44,312 bases of DNA, taken from NCBI GenBank assembly GCA_902783245.1, contig CACZQF010000001.1:1-44312 (forward strand), written 5' to 3'. The notes under the pieces are model-generated. The model searched no databases. It worked only from the letters and a program-made list of their open reading frames with translations, and was not told the origin of the DNA. This document shows positions 1-7,592 of this stretch, one piece after another. Origin of the DNA: an uncultured Spirochaetaceae bacterium. GTDB taxonomy: Bacteria; Spirochaetota; Spirochaetia; Treponematales; Treponemataceae. The position numbers and the translations under genes are program-made. Each line of letters begins with the position of its first letter. Positions within the stretch are counted from its first letter, which is position 1.

Positions 1-441
1 GATTATCGGCAGATACGGTATTATACCATGCTGATCATGCAGGACGCAGCTTTTCCGCAGGATGAGCAGGACCTGCTTCAGCAGCAGATAAGCGAAATCA
101 TTAAAAACGCTATAAAACACGGCAATCACTGTGACACCAATAAAAAAATAACCGTCTGGTATTCATTTAGTCCGACCCATGCCCATATTATTGTGGAAGA
201 CCAGGGAGAAGGTTTCAAAGAACTGGATGCATGGAACGAATTCAATGCACAGCGCTTAAAATGCCTGGAAACGCAGGACTATGACAATCTTGCTAAGTAC
301 ATTTCGTTCAAAACCGCAGAAAGCGATGAACAGGACAGCGGCAATGCGCTGTTTGCCGCATTGGAATTCTGGGACGGCGGATTTGTATTTAACACAAAGC
401 GCAACGCTGTTTCCATGCTAAAAAAATACACCCCGAAGTAA
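1..441 (+). CDS. RsbW-like ATP-binding (GHKL-fold) protein, 5' partial
   Basis: The frame is open from base 1, so the gene probably begins upstream of the window; an in-frame ATG at 28 would leave a very short N-terminus. The visible protein carries the two hallmarks of the histidine-kinase/anti-sigma ATPase fold: an N-box (EIIKNAIKHGNH) and a G1 box (VEDQGEGF, DxGxG). There is no histidine phosphoacceptor or sensor domain in view, so it resembles stand-alone RsbW-type serine kinases/anti-sigma factors, which bind ATP and phosphorylate or sequester partner proteins. About 65 residues follow the G1 box, ending in hydrophobic and basic residues. The partner cannot be deduced from this window. 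A two-component kinase fragment is the alternative. Confidence 0.75.
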   Translation, partial: DYRQIRYYTMLIMQDAAFPQDEQDLLQQQISEIIKNAIKHGNHCDTNKKITVWYSFSPTHAHIIVEDQGEGFKELDAWNEFNAQRLKCLETQDYDNLAKYISFKTAESDEQDSGNALFAALEFWDGGFVFNTKRNAVSMLKKYTPK

Positions 442-493
442 CGCCTTCGTCTGTATTCGATGCTCCGCTGCAGCGATAATACATAAGCTTGAT

Positions 494-522
494 TTTTCAC
501 AGCTGATATGCTAAGGTAAAAT
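494..522 (+). promoter_or_regulatory. Putative tmRNA promoter
   Basis: A -10-like TAAAAT (517-522) ends 8 nt before the first base of the mature tmRNA. A weak -35-like TTTTCA lies at 494-499 with a 17-nt spacer. Only the -10 and its distance to the RNA are convincing. Confidence 0.45.
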
Positions 523-530
523 GATATTTT

Positions 531-884
531 GGGGATGCACCGGTTTCGACGGATTTGTCGATTCTTGTATTGCAGGTGAGGTTACGCCTGTCCTCTGAAC
601 AGACGGAAAAAATAACTGAAGAAGATAATTCTCAGTTCGTTGCAATGGCTGCTTAAGCCTGCAACCGGAAATCTTATGGCGCCGCTCTGAGCCGTAGGAA
701 TTTCTGTCACCTGACCAGGGCTTGCCGCGTATTGTGTCCGGTCGATACTCGGGACATATAATCGGAATACGGAGACGACGCTTGTGGTGCTGCTACCGTT
801 TCCCGACAACCACCTCGCACCGATAAACCTGTAGACGTGCATGGACCGCATATTCGGACGGGGGTTCAACTCCCCCCATCTCCA
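531..884 (+). ncRNA. ssrA: Transfer-messenger RNA (tmRNA)
   Basis: tmRNA rescues stalled ribosomes by trans-translation with SmpB. The tRNA-like domain is clear: the 5' acceptor strand GGGGATG (531-537) pairs with CATCTCC (877-883, one G-T pair), the discriminator is A884, and the T-arm is a GGGGG/CCCCC stem (860-864/872-876) around TTCAACT. The conserved start GGGGATGCACCGGTTTCGAC is present. The encoded tag ends at TAA 654-656; reading back gives TEEDNSQFVAMAA from ACT 615, though the resume codon is uncertain. GC-rich segments after the tag are consistent with the usual pseudoknots. CCA is not encoded. An opposite-strand open frame across it is spurious. Confidence 0.97.
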
Positions 885-893
885 TATATTCTG

Positions 894-913
894 CACTTGA
901 TATTTATCAAGTG
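894..913 (+). terminator. Hairpin after tmRNA
   Basis: CACTTGAT and ATCAAGTG form an 8-bp stem with loop ATTT directly downstream of tmRNA. No T-run follows, so it may be a weak terminator or a 3' processing signal. It abuts the rpmF -35 box. Confidence 0.35.
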
Positions 914-914
914 A

Positions 915-944
915 TTGACACTTATGACAATTTTGTAGTAAAAT
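915..944 (+). promoter_or_regulatory. rpmF-acpP promoter
   Basis: Consensus -35 TTGACA (915-920), 18-nt spacer and -10 TAAAAT (939-944). The predicted start near 951 gives a leader of about 33 nt containing the GAGG ribosome-binding site of rpmF. Confidence 0.6.
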
Positions 945-983
945 TGGCCTGTTATATCAGAATACTAATAGCGAGGTTTATAT

Positions 984-1172
984 ATGGCAGTACCTAGAGC
1001 GAAAACTTCAAAAGCCGTTACCCGGAGACGCCGGGGTGTTAATATGCATTTGGACACACCGAACCTTGTTGCATGCAGCAACTGCGGTAACCTTGTGATG
1101 CAGCACCACGTATGCCCGAAGTGCGGTTTCTACCGTGGCCGTCAGGTTATCACACCTGAAAGCAACGGCTAA
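984..1172 (+). CDS. rpmF: 50S ribosomal protein L32
   Basis: A 62-residue basic protein with the L32 N-terminus (MAVPRAKTSKAVTRRRRG) and a zinc ribbon made of two CxxC pairs (CSNC and CPKC, about residues 31-50). L32 is part of the large ribosomal subunit. The start is supported by GAGG 8 nt upstream. acpP follows after 18 nt with its own strong ribosome-binding site. The linkage of rpmF to fatty-acid genes is widespread in bacteria and couples ribosome and lipid synthesis. All four zinc cysteines are present, so this is the zinc-binding form. Confidence 0.97.
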   Translation: MAVPRAKTSKAVTRRRRGVNMHLDTPNLVACSNCGNLVMQHHVCPKCGFYRGRQVITPESNG

Positions 1173-1190
1173 TCTACCAAGGAGAACAAG

Positions 1191-1439
1191 ATGGACGAAT
1201 TGTTTGAGAAAATTCAGAAACTCATTGCTGAAAAACTGGAAATTGATGCAAGCAAAATCACGCTTGACTCATCTTTCCGCGGCGACCTCGGTGCAGACAG
1301 TCTTGACACATACGAGCTTGTCTATGCTATCGAAGAAGAGCTGAAAGTGACCATTCCTGATGAAAAAGCCAACGAATTTGAAACGGTTCGTGACGCTTAT
1401 GACTTCATTAAGGCGGAACTGGCAAAACAGGGCAAATAA
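1191..1439 (+). CDS. acpP: Acyl carrier protein
   Basis: An 82-residue acidic protein that carries growing acyl chains in type II fatty-acid synthesis. The phosphopantetheine attachment serine lies in GADSLDTYELV (about residue 37), followed by the acidic recognition helix. The start follows a strong AAGGAGA site. It is co-transcribed with rpmF and ends before a good intrinsic terminator. The phosphopantetheine arm derives from CoA, and the CoA gene coaD lies nearby on the other strand. Length and motif are typical of the family. Confidence 0.97.
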   Translation: MDELFEKIQKLIAEKLEIDASKITLDSSFRGDLGADSLDTYELVYAIEEELKVTIPDEKANEFETVRDAYDFIKAELAKQGK

Positions 1440-1461
1440 GCTTCTGTCTGTTCCTCACAAC

Positions 1462-1497
1462 AAAACACAGGCACCAAACGCGGCCTGTGTTTTTTTT
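1462..1497 (+). terminator. Intrinsic terminator of rpmF-acpP
   Basis: Stem of AACACAGGC and GCCTGTGTT around a 10-nt loop, followed by a run of eight T. Confidence 0.85.
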
Positions 1498-1509
1498 ATT
1501 TTAAATGTG

Positions 1510-1518
1510 TGATACACT
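1510..1518 (+). promoter_or_regulatory. Extended -10 of rnc, placed for a leaderless start
   Basis: TGA-TACACT (extended -10, hexamer 1513-1518) ends 7 nt before ATG 1526. No Shine-Dalgarno lies between, so transcription should begin at or beside the A of the start codon. There is no convincing -35. Confidence 0.55.
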
Positions 1519-1525
1519 ACGGCAT

Positions 1526-2272
1526 ATGAAAAACTTGAAATCCTTCTTTCAGACCAGAGCATCCATATCCCCTGCCCGCTTAAAGGCGCTGCAAAATTTC
1601 TGCAGACCGCTCGGGCTTAAATTCAAAGATTACACGCTGCTGGATCTGGCATTCCACCACCGTTCATTCTCAAATGAAAATGTATCACACCGCCGTCTGA
1701 ACAACGAACGTCTTGAATTTCTCGGAGACTCCGTACTCGGTGTGGCAGCGGCATCATTTTTGTACGAGGACATGCAGGAAAACCCTGAGGGCGATCTGGC
1801 CCGCATAAAAGCAGCAGTCGTATCAGAACAGACGCTCGCCCCCATCGGCATACGGTTCGGCATCAGCAGCATGCTGATTCTCGGACACGGAGAGGAGCTC
1901 AGCGGCGGAAGAAACAAACCTGCCATCATTGCAGACTGCATGGAAGCCATCATCGGCGCCTATTATCTGGACAGCGGATACAGCGCCGCCGAAAAGTACA
2001 TTCTTTCATTTCTGATTCCCGAGATCCGCGCCATACAGCAGGACAAGGGTGCAAAAGACTATAAAACAATGCTGCAGGAATTCTATCAGAAAAAATACAA
2101 GGCATGTCCCGTATATGAGCTTGTGAAGACAGAAGGGCCGGATCACGACCAAACATTCTTTGTAAGCGTAAAGCTGAACGGTACTGTATACGGTCCTGCG
2201 GAAGGAAAAAGCAAAAAACAGGCTGAGCAGCATGTCGCACAGCTTGCATGGGACAGACTGAAAAAGAACTGA
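1526..2272 (+). CDS. rnc: Ribonuclease III
   Basis: A 248-residue double-strand-specific endoribonuclease for rRNA and mRNA processing. The catalytic signature ERLEFLGDSVLG is at residues 61-72, the second metal-binding acidic helix is DCMEAIIGAYY, and a C-terminal dsRNA-binding domain (about 170-245) ends in KSKKQAEQHVAQLAW. ATG 1526 is preferred over the longer frame from 1505 because an extended -10 overlaps the upstream ATG and would place the transcript start at 1526. The gene follows acpP, an order shared with many bacteria. It converges on coaD with a 9-bp gap. Confidence 0.95.
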   Translation: MKNLKSFFQTRASISPARLKALQNFCRPLGLKFKDYTLLDLAFHHRSFSNENVSHRRLNNERLEFLGDSVLGVAAASFLYEDMQENPEGDLARIKAAVVSEQTLAPIGIRFGISSMLILGHGEELSGGRNKPAIIADCMEAIIGAYYLDSGYSAAEKYILSFLIPEIRAIQQDKGAKDYKTMLQEFYQKKYKACPVYELVKTEGPDHDQTFFVSVKLNGTVYGPAEGKSKKQAEQHVAQLAWDRLKKN

Positions 2273-2281
2273 CGGCCTGCC

Positions 2282-2764
2282 CTACTGCGCCGTATATTTA
2301 CGGTGAAGTGCCTCCGCAACAACAGGAGGAACCATACCTGACAGATCACCGCCAAATTTTGCCAAATCCTTTATGGAACTGGAGCGAACAATGGCGTACT
2401 GCTGTTCCGCAGGAATAAAAATAGTGTCGATCTCAGAATTAAGGGTATGATTCATCATAGACAGATCAAGCTCATAGGCAAAGTCGTTTACATTGCGGAC
2501 TCCCCGCAACAGAACGTTTGCGCCGATTTTACGCGCATACTCTACAATCAGCTTATTCCATGTATGAATCTGAACATTATCATACGCGCCGACAAGCGAA
2601 GACAGCATCTTCATCCGCTCTTCCGCAGAAAATAAATAATTCTTGTCGGGGTTAACCGCAATAACCACATCCACAGAATCGAACAGGCGGCTTGCCCGCT
2701 CAATAATACTGAGATGTCCATATGTCGGGGGATCAAACGACCCCGGAAGCACGGCTGTTGTCAT
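2282..2764 (-). CDS. coaD: Pantetheine-phosphate adenylyltransferase
   Basis: A 160-residue enzyme of the penultimate CoA step, joining 4'-phosphopantetheine and ATP to give dephospho-CoA. It shows the nucleotidyltransferase motif [10 protein letters not shown] (residues 8-17, with TYGH where TNGH is commoner), [12 protein letters not shown] in the middle and the family-specific [20 protein letters not shown] near the C-terminus. Its length is typical. It is divergent from the following lipoprotein gene, with both promoters in the 56-bp gap. No Shine-Dalgarno is visible; a TATATA -10 lies 6 nt from the ATG. Confidence 0.96.
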   Translation of the reverse strand: MTTAVLPGSFDPPTYGHLSIIERASRLFDSVDVVIAVNPDKNYLFSAEERMKMLSSLVGAYDNVQIHTWNKLIVEYARKIGANVLLRGVRNVNDFAYELDLSMMNHTLNSEIDTIFIPAEQQYAIVRSSSIKDLAKFGGDLSGMVPPVVAEALHRKYTAQ

Positions 2765-2770
2765 AGCGTA

Positions 2771-2776
2771 TATATA
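2771..2776 (-). promoter_or_regulatory. -10 box of coaD, leaderless position
   Basis: TATATA on the minus strand ends 6 nt before the coaD ATG. The -35 is weak (possible TTGAGA, minus strand 2797-2802). The predicted transcript starts at or near the ATG. Confidence 0.45.
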
Positions 2777-2785
2777 TTAACAGGT

Positions 2786-2814
2786 TTGACGAAAACTCTC
2801 AACCGTAGTATCAT
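2786..2814 (+). promoter_or_regulatory. Promoter of the lipoprotein gene, leaderless position
   Basis: TTGACG (2786-2791), a 17-nt spacer, TATCAT (2809-2814), then 6 nt to ATG 2821. No ribosome-binding site is possible between them. Confidence 0.65.
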
Positions 2815-2820
2815 ATTCTT

Positions 2821-3441
2821 ATGTTTAAGCATATCTATCATTTTATCTGCCCCGCGCTTATTCTAGCGGTATTAAGCGGCTGTCTGTCAACCAAAGAAGA
2901 CCCGATCGCCTCCCGACCGTCCGAAGAACAGGCCCTGGCCGATACAGAACCGGCAGCAGACACAACGGACACTCCTGAAACGACCTCGGCAGTCGTACTG
3001 GAGGACACACCGGAAGAAGACGAGTATTCCAGATCTATAACTGCGCTCGGAGCAGGAACAACTATCACCAAGGATGTATTCCAGGAAGACAAAAAGCAGA
3101 TTCTTGAAATCATCGAAAAACTTTCCGTGGCAATGGACAAGCAGGATTACAGCACATGGTTTAAATATGTGGATCCCGACTCCATAAAATATTGGCGAAA
3201 CCCCAGAAACCTCAAAAAAGCATCTGACCGGCTTCCGGTAAAGGGTATATCACTGGGCGGCGTACAGGACTACTTCCGGTACGTTTTCATTCCTGCCAGA
3301 GCCGGCAAGAATGTAGACGAAATCCGCTACATATCAGAAACAGCCGTAAAAGCTGTGCAAGTACAGGACAATACGGATATCATTTATTATTATTTTGGCA
3401 AAGTAAACGGCCGGTGGATGGTGCAGCTGCCCACACTGTAA
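2821..3441 (+). CDS. Lipoprotein with NTF2-like C-terminal domain
   Basis: A 206-residue protein with a signal peptide ending in a lipobox (AVLSGC, lipidated Cys21). An acidic Thr/Glu/Asp-rich linker (about 24-75) precedes a folded domain (about 85-206). That domain opens with a helix (QILEIIEKLSVAMDKQDYSTWFKYVDPD) and ends in beta strands with NGRWMVQLPTL, a layout resembling NTF2/SnoaL-like cystatin folds. No catalytic residues can be named. The charged linker suggests the domain is held away from the membrane. It is monocistronic with its own promoter. I recognise no named family; similar proteins may occur in other treponemes. The function is unknown. Confidence 0.85.
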   Translation: MFKHIYHFICPALILAVLSGCLSTKEDPIASRPSEEQALADTEPAADTTDTPETTSAVVLEDTPEEDEYSRSITALGAGTTITKDVFQEDKKQILEIIEKLSVAMDKQDYSTWFKYVDPDSIKYWRNPRNLKKASDRLPVKGISLGGVQDYFRYVFIPARAGKNVDEIRYISETAVKAVQVQDNTDIIYYYFGKVNGRWMVQLPTL

Positions 3442-3536
3442 GCTCCGGTGACATTGCCATTTTATCAGATTTCCTTTATGCTTATATTAACAGAAGGTTG
3501 AATATATTTTATCTATCATCCTGATTGGAGGACTAC

Positions 3537-4271
3537 ATGAAACTTGTAAAAACACCCCGCATTGCATGCGCAATCATTGGCTGTGTTGTATGCTGTACCA
3601 GCATTTTTGCCCAGACCAATTCCAAAACTGCAAACAATGAAAGATCTGTCGAAGGCGATTACCTGAGCAGCCTTGAAGATGTAGTTATCACAGAAATGGC
3701 AAACTCCGACGAACGGGACAACAAGCAGGTTGCCCTGCAGTATCTTGAGGATGCCGTAAACGAAGGCCGTGTTACTCCTGATATGGTAGCAGCACTTGAC
3801 CACCTTGCAGGCGAAGGCATTGCTTCTCAGACAAGAGAAAAAGGCCGTCTCATCAACAACTTCCCCGACATCCGCGCGAAGGCATGTGATATTCTTGCGA
3901 AGGTTCCCACAAAGGAATCAAAGACCACGCTTGTAAAAGTTGCACTGGCAGATAACGAGCCAATGGTAGTGACCGCAGCCGTACGTTCTTTAGGAACCAT
4001 CGGTCTCAACGACAATGACGAGGTCATCAATGTCATTGCGTTCGCGAACCGTCACAACCAGACGCTGAATCCGACAAGCAGCATGGCGCTGGAAGTACTC
4101 AACGCCTATGAAAAGCTTGCGCCGACCGTACAGGACCGCAAAACAATGCTGGACTCAATCGGCCGCATCGCCGCTGACTACCGGTATGTAACGCCTGTCC
4201 GCACCCGCGCACGCGAGCTGCTGAACAAGCTCAAGACAGGCGGTGCCTCGTCAGGAAATAAATCCAATTAG
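3537..4271 (+). CDS. Exported HEAT-repeat protein
   Basis: A 244-residue protein with a signal peptide (cleavage likely after the FAQ near residue 26). The rest is alpha-helical, with repeats resembling HEAT/PBS-lyase units: DIRAKACDILAKVPTKES, then TLVKVALADNEPMVVTAAVR, then a third copy around SMALEVLNAYEKL (about 95-215). HEAT repeats usually mediate protein-protein contacts, here in the periplasm. The start at ATG 3537 is chosen over TTG 3525 because GGAGGA (3527-3532) overlaps the latter. It has its own terminator. No enzymatic motif is visible and the partner is unknown. Confidence 0.85.
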   Translation: MKLVKTPRIACAIIGCVVCCTSIFAQTNSKTANNERSVEGDYLSSLEDVVITEMANSDERDNKQVALQYLEDAVNEGRVTPDMVAALDHLAGEGIASQTREKGRLINNFPDIRAKACDILAKVPTKESKTTLVKVALADNEPMVVTAAVRSLGTIGLNDNDEVINVIAFANRHNQTLNPTSSMALEVLNAYEKLAPTVQDRKTMLDSIGRIAADYRYVTPVRTRARELLNKLKTGGASSGNKSN

Positions 4272-4300
4272 GATCCGGCTGCAGCATGCAGCTGTAAAAT

Positions 4301-4332
4301 AAAAAAAGCTGTCTGAAAAGACAGCTTTTTTT
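4301..4332. terminator. Bidirectional terminator
   Basis: AAAAAGCTGTCT and AGACAGCTTTTT form a 12-bp stem with a GAAA loop, flanked by an A-run and a T-run. It can end the HEAT-repeat gene on the plus strand and tRNA-Arg on the minus strand. Confidence 0.88.
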
Positions 4333-4355
4333 GCGGACTAACCGCTGATGTATAC

Positions 4356-4429
<74 letters not shown>

Positions 4430-4434
4430 GGATT

Positions 4435-4465
4435 ACGTCACTCACGGCTAATCCGTAAGTGACGT
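4435..4465 (-). other. Stable hairpin in the tRNA-Arg 5' leader
   Basis: ACGTCACTCACGG and CCGTAAGTGACGT form a 13-position stem with one mismatch around loop CTAAT. It begins six bases upstream of the mature tRNA 5' end, so it would be part of the precursor removed by RNase P. Confidence 0.6.
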
Positions 4466-4470
4466 TCTTA

Positions 4471-4499
4471 AACATATAGATATTCATCAAAAAAGTCAA
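4471..4499 (-). promoter_or_regulatory. tRNA-Arg promoter
   Basis: On the minus strand, TTGACT (4494-4499), a 17-nt spacer and TATGTT (4471-4476). The predicted start lies just upstream of the leader hairpin. Confidence 0.5.
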
Positions 4500-4513
4500 G
4501 CAAGGTTTGAATT

Positions 4514-5104
4514 ATGGAACCAATTATTTTAGCATCATCCTCCCCGAGACGGCAGGAAATTCTGAAGCTGCTGCATATTTCCTATCAGGTGATCATGCCG
4601 AACGTGGATGAAACGGTTGAGGATAACATTCCTCCGGAAAAAGTTCCGGAGATTCTGGCAAGGCGTAAAGTGGACGCTGTTGTTCACATGCTGCCGTCAA
4701 ATCAAGAAATCCCTTGGGTACTGGGCGCCGACACCATTGTCACAATAGACGGCAAAATCTACGGAAAACCGCAGAATCAAGACCAGGCCGTCACCTTTCT
4801 GCGCGATCTGCAGGGACGTACCCACTCTGTTGTTACCGCCATCGCGTTATTCAAAGGAAGAACACATACCGTAGCAACAACCACCGCCATCACAAAAGTC
4901 ACATTCAACGCCATGACCGAAAAAGAAATCGAATGGTACGCCGATACCGGAGACTGGCATGGTGCCGCAGGCGGCTACCGCATACAAGGCCTGGCATCAT
5001 GCTTCATATCATCCATCGAAGGTACGGACAGCTGTGTCATGGGCTTGCCTATTTTTGAGCTTTATGATATTTTGAAGCGGCAGGGATATTCTATATTGGA
5101 ATAA
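4514..5104 (+). CDS. maf: Maf-family nucleoside triphosphate pyrophosphatase
   Basis: A 196-residue house-cleaning enzyme that hydrolyses non-canonical or pyrimidine nucleoside triphosphates to monophosphates. It has the N-terminal signature ASSSPRRQEILKLL (residues 7-20), the ARRK segment, the GADTIV catalytic motif (about 75), YGKPQ, and late GAAGGYRIQGLAS motifs seen in the dTTP/UTP-pyrophosphatase branch (YhdE-like). Its length is typical. The ribosome-binding site is weak (AAGG, 9 nt before ATG). It lies upstream of the rpsB operon, separated by about 140 bp holding the rpsB leader. Confidence 0.93.
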   Translation: MEPIILASSSPRRQEILKLLHISYQVIMPNVDETVEDNIPPEKVPEILARRKVDAVVHMLPSNQEIPWVLGADTIVTIDGKIYGKPQNQDQAVTFLRDLQGRTHSVVTAIALFKGRTHTVATTTAITKVTFNAMTEKEIEWYADTGDWHGAAGGYRIQGLASCFISSIEGTDSCVMGLPIFELYDILKRQGYSILE

Positions 5105-5245
5105 TTCTGCCGGACGCTGCCGTACCGTAGGTTTCAGGCTGTGTTCCGATCTTCCGTGCCGGTTGTAGACAGCCGGTATCGAGTAATAGAGTCAGGTGGT
5201 ATATGCGTCACAGAATAGTGGGCTATACCGGTGAAGGAGTTAATC

Positions 5246-6118
5246 ATGGCAGTAGTAACCATGAAGAGTTTGCTTGAGTCCGGCGTTCATTTCGGACATC
5301 AGGTAAAGCGTTGGGATCCCCGCATGAAGAAGTATATCTTCGCACAGCGGAACGGAATTCATATCATTGATCTGCAGAAGACCATCACAGCTATCAAAGA
5401 CAGCTACGATGAAGTCCGCAAAGTTGCATCTGCAGGTAAATCAATCCTTTTTGTAGGAACAAAAAAGCAGGCCCAGCAGGCTATCCAGAAGGAAGCAGAA
5501 CGCTGCGGCATGTACTATGTCAACAACCGCTGGCTCGGCGGTATGCTTACAAACTTCTCTACAATCAAAAAATCATTGCAGCGCCTCAAGAGAATCGAAA
5601 AGATGGAAATTGACGGCACCTTTGATAATCTGACAAAGAAAGAAGTTTCCGCAATCCAGAAAGAAAAGGCAAAACTTGAAAAGAACCTCGGCGGTATCAA
5701 AGAAATGAAAGAGCTGCCCGGTGCCGTATTCATCATCGACACCCATAAAGAGCAGATCGCAGTTGCTGAAGCCCGCCGTATGCATATCCCGATCATTGCT
5801 ATCGTCGATACAAACTGTAACCCCGAAGGCATTGACTTCCCCATTCCCGGCAATGATGACGCCATCCGTGCCATCTCTCTGTTCACATCAATCATTGCTA
5901 ATGCCGTTATCGAAGCCGACAACGACACAGGCCTCAAGATCATCGAAACGCTCGGTGATGACGACACGGTGCAGACCGATGCAGCTGTCAAGAGCGAAGA
6001 TGTAGAAATTGATGACTACAGCAACTATCAGCCCACAGAGATCAAAGAAGAAGATCTGGAAGCTGAAAAAAGCAGAGAAGAAGAGCTTGTAGACGAAGAT
6101 AAACTCTACAAAGACTAA
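5246..6118 (+). CDS. rpsB: 30S ribosomal protein S2
   Basis: A 290-residue S2 with the classical start [19 protein letters not shown], the [12 protein letters not shown] motif (about residues 86-97) and the late [11 protein letters not shown] segment. The last 45 residues form an acidic tail beyond the usual end of S2, seen in some spirochaetes. The start at ATG 5246 follows AAGGAG (5234-5239); an in-frame GTG at 5231 is rejected. It is the first gene of an operon continuing to tsf and frr. The approximately 130-nt leader has short inverted repeats and may carry S2 autoregulation, but I could not identify a known motif. Confidence 0.97.
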   Translation: MAVVTMKSLLESGVHFGHQVKRWDPRMKKYIFAQRNGIHIIDLQKTITAIKDSYDEVRKVASAGKSILFVGTKKQAQQAIQKEAERCGMYYVNNRWLGGMLTNFSTIKKSLQRLKRIEKMEIDGTFDNLTKKEVSAIQKEKAKLEKNLGGIKEMKELPGAVFIIDTHKEQIAVAEARRMHIPIIAIVDTNCNPEGIDFPIPGNDDAIRAISLFTSIIANAVIEADNDTGLKIIETLGDDDTVQTDAAVKSEDVEIDDYSNYQPTEIKEEDLEAEKSREEELVDEDKLYKD

Positions 6119-6137
6119 GCCGACGGAGCAATAAAAA

Positions 6138-6971
6138 ATGGATATTAAAGCATCAGACGTAAAAGCACTGCGCGACAAGACCGGCGCAGGCATGATGGAA
6201 TGTAAAAAAGCACTTGTCGAAGCAAACGGCGATGCCGCAGAGGCAGAAAAAATCCTGAAAGAAAAGGGTCTTGCCGCCGTTGCAAAACGTGCTGACCGCG
6301 CTACCGCAGAAGGCCGCATTTTCGTACGCCAGCTTGCGAACAAGGTAGTTATGATCGAAGTGACCTGCGAAACAGACTTTGTAGCAAACAACAAAGACTT
6401 TGTTGAGCTGGGCGAAAAACTTCTTGATCTGACCATCGAAAAGGGATACACAAAGGTTGAGAAAGAGCATGCTGACATGCTTCTGGTTCTTGCAACAAAG
6501 ATCCGTGAGAACATGGCCGTACGCCGCGTTGCAGTAATCGACATTCCTGCAAACAGCGTGGCAAGCACCTATGTGCACAGCGACCACAAATCCGGTGCTG
6601 TAGTAGTTGTTACAGGCTCAACAGCCGACAGCGTAAAACAGTTCGCCTATGACTGCTGTCTCCACATGGCTGCATTCACCCCTGCTTACATCAAGCAGGC
6701 CGATGTTCCCCAGTCATACATTGACGAGCAGACAGAAATCTTCAAAGCTCAGATGGATCAGGACGAAAAAATGGCGTCTAAACCTGACAATGTAAAAGCA
6801 GGAATCCTCAAGGGCAAGATCAACAAGCACCTTGCAGACATCTGCTTTGAAGATCAGATGTTCGTAAAGGACGACAAAAAATCTGTAAAGGCAAAACTTG
6901 CAGAAGTCGGTAAAGAAGCAGGCGCAACGCTGACATTCGGTCAGATTGTTCTGTTCATACTCGGCAAATAA
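6138..6971 (+). CDS. tsf: Elongation factor Ts
   Basis: A 277-residue guanine-nucleotide exchange factor for EF-Tu. The N-terminal UBA-like module shows LRDKTGAGMMECKKAL (residues 11-26) and the core shows CETDFVANN (about 77-85), the segment that inserts near the EF-Tu nucleotide site. A second core subdomain and the dimerisation helices fill the C-terminus. It follows rpsB by 19 nt. A GC-rich hairpin separates it from frr. Confidence 0.97.
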   Translation: MDIKASDVKALRDKTGAGMMECKKALVEANGDAAEAEKILKEKGLAAVAKRADRATAEGRIFVRQLANKVVMIEVTCETDFVANNKDFVELGEKLLDLTIEKGYTKVEKEHADMLLVLATKIRENMAVRRVAVIDIPANSVASTYVHSDHKSGAVVVVTGSTADSVKQFAYDCCLHMAAFTPAYIKQADVPQSYIDEQTEIFKAQMDQDEKMASKPDNVKAGILKGKINKHLADICFEDQMFVKDDKKSVKAKLAEVGKEAGATLTFGQIVLFILGK

Positions 6972-6979
6972 CTCAAAAG

Positions 6980-7015
6980 GAGCGCAGCGGCAGCAATTAT
7001 GCGTCTGCTGCGCTC
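6980..7015 (+). promoter_or_regulatory. tsf-frr intercistronic hairpin
   Basis: GAGCGCAGC (6980-6988) pairs with GCTGCGCTC (7007-7015), a perfect 9-bp stem, followed by TATTTCTATT. With only a broken T-run it is likely an attenuator or mRNA-stability element that adjusts frr relative to rpsB-tsf. Confidence 0.5.
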
Positions 7016-7043
7016 TATTTCTATTAAGAAAAGGAATAGTACT

Positions 7044-7592
7044 ATGGCAAATGAAGTTTGTACAGAAAAGATGGAAAAAACCGTGGCTGCGCTCAAAGAC
7101 AGTCTGGCAGGTATCCGTACAGGCCGCGCATCAGCTGCAATTTTTGATAAAGTCCGTGTAACGGCATACGGCGCAAAGTCTCCGCTGAATCAGGTAGCTT
7201 CTATCTCTATTCCGGAAGCCCGCATGATCGTCATTCAGCCTTTTGACAAATCGCTCATCGGCGAAATTGAAAAAGGTATCGCATCTGCGGATCTGGGGCT
7301 TAACCCCTCGAACGATGGAAAAGTAATTCGTATTTCCATACCGCCGCTGACCGCTGACCGCCGCAAAGAGCTGGTAAAGCAGATCAAAGGCATTGCGGAA
7401 AATTCCAGAACTGCTATCCGTAACATCCGCCGTGACGGTAACGATGATCTGAAAAAGCAGCAGAAAGCAGGTACGCTTACAGAAGACGCGCTGAAAACAG
7501 AAGAAAATGACCTGCAGAAGCTGACCGACAAATATATTGCGGAAATCAATAAGATTTACGACGCAAAAGAAAAAGAAATAATGGAAGGCTGA
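7044..7592 (+). CDS. frr: Ribosome recycling factor
   Basis: A 182-residue protein that splits post-termination ribosomes with EF-G. It matches RRF throughout: [10 protein letters not shown] (about 20-29), [13 protein letters not shown] (about 63-75), [19 protein letters not shown] (about 92-110) and the C-terminal helix with [22 protein letters not shown] 7044 follows AAAGGA; the open frame starts earlier at 6999, inside the upstream hairpin, and is rejected. The stop overlaps the uppS start by one base (TGATG), indicating translational coupling. Confidence 0.97.
   Translation: MANEVCTEKMEKTVAALKDSLAGIRTGRASAAIFDKVRVTAYGAKSPLNQVASISIPEARMIVIQPFDKSLIGEIEKGIASADLGLNPSNDGKVIRISIPPLTADRRKELVKQIKGIAENSRTAIRNIRRDGNDDLKKQQKAGTLTEDALKTEENDLQKLTDKYIAEINKIYDAKEKEIMEG

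Noticed and set aside
582-896. Minus-strand open frame of 104 codons across the tmRNA gene
   Set aside because: It is the complement of the tmRNA, whose folded structure explains the sequence; such frames are common spurious predictions.
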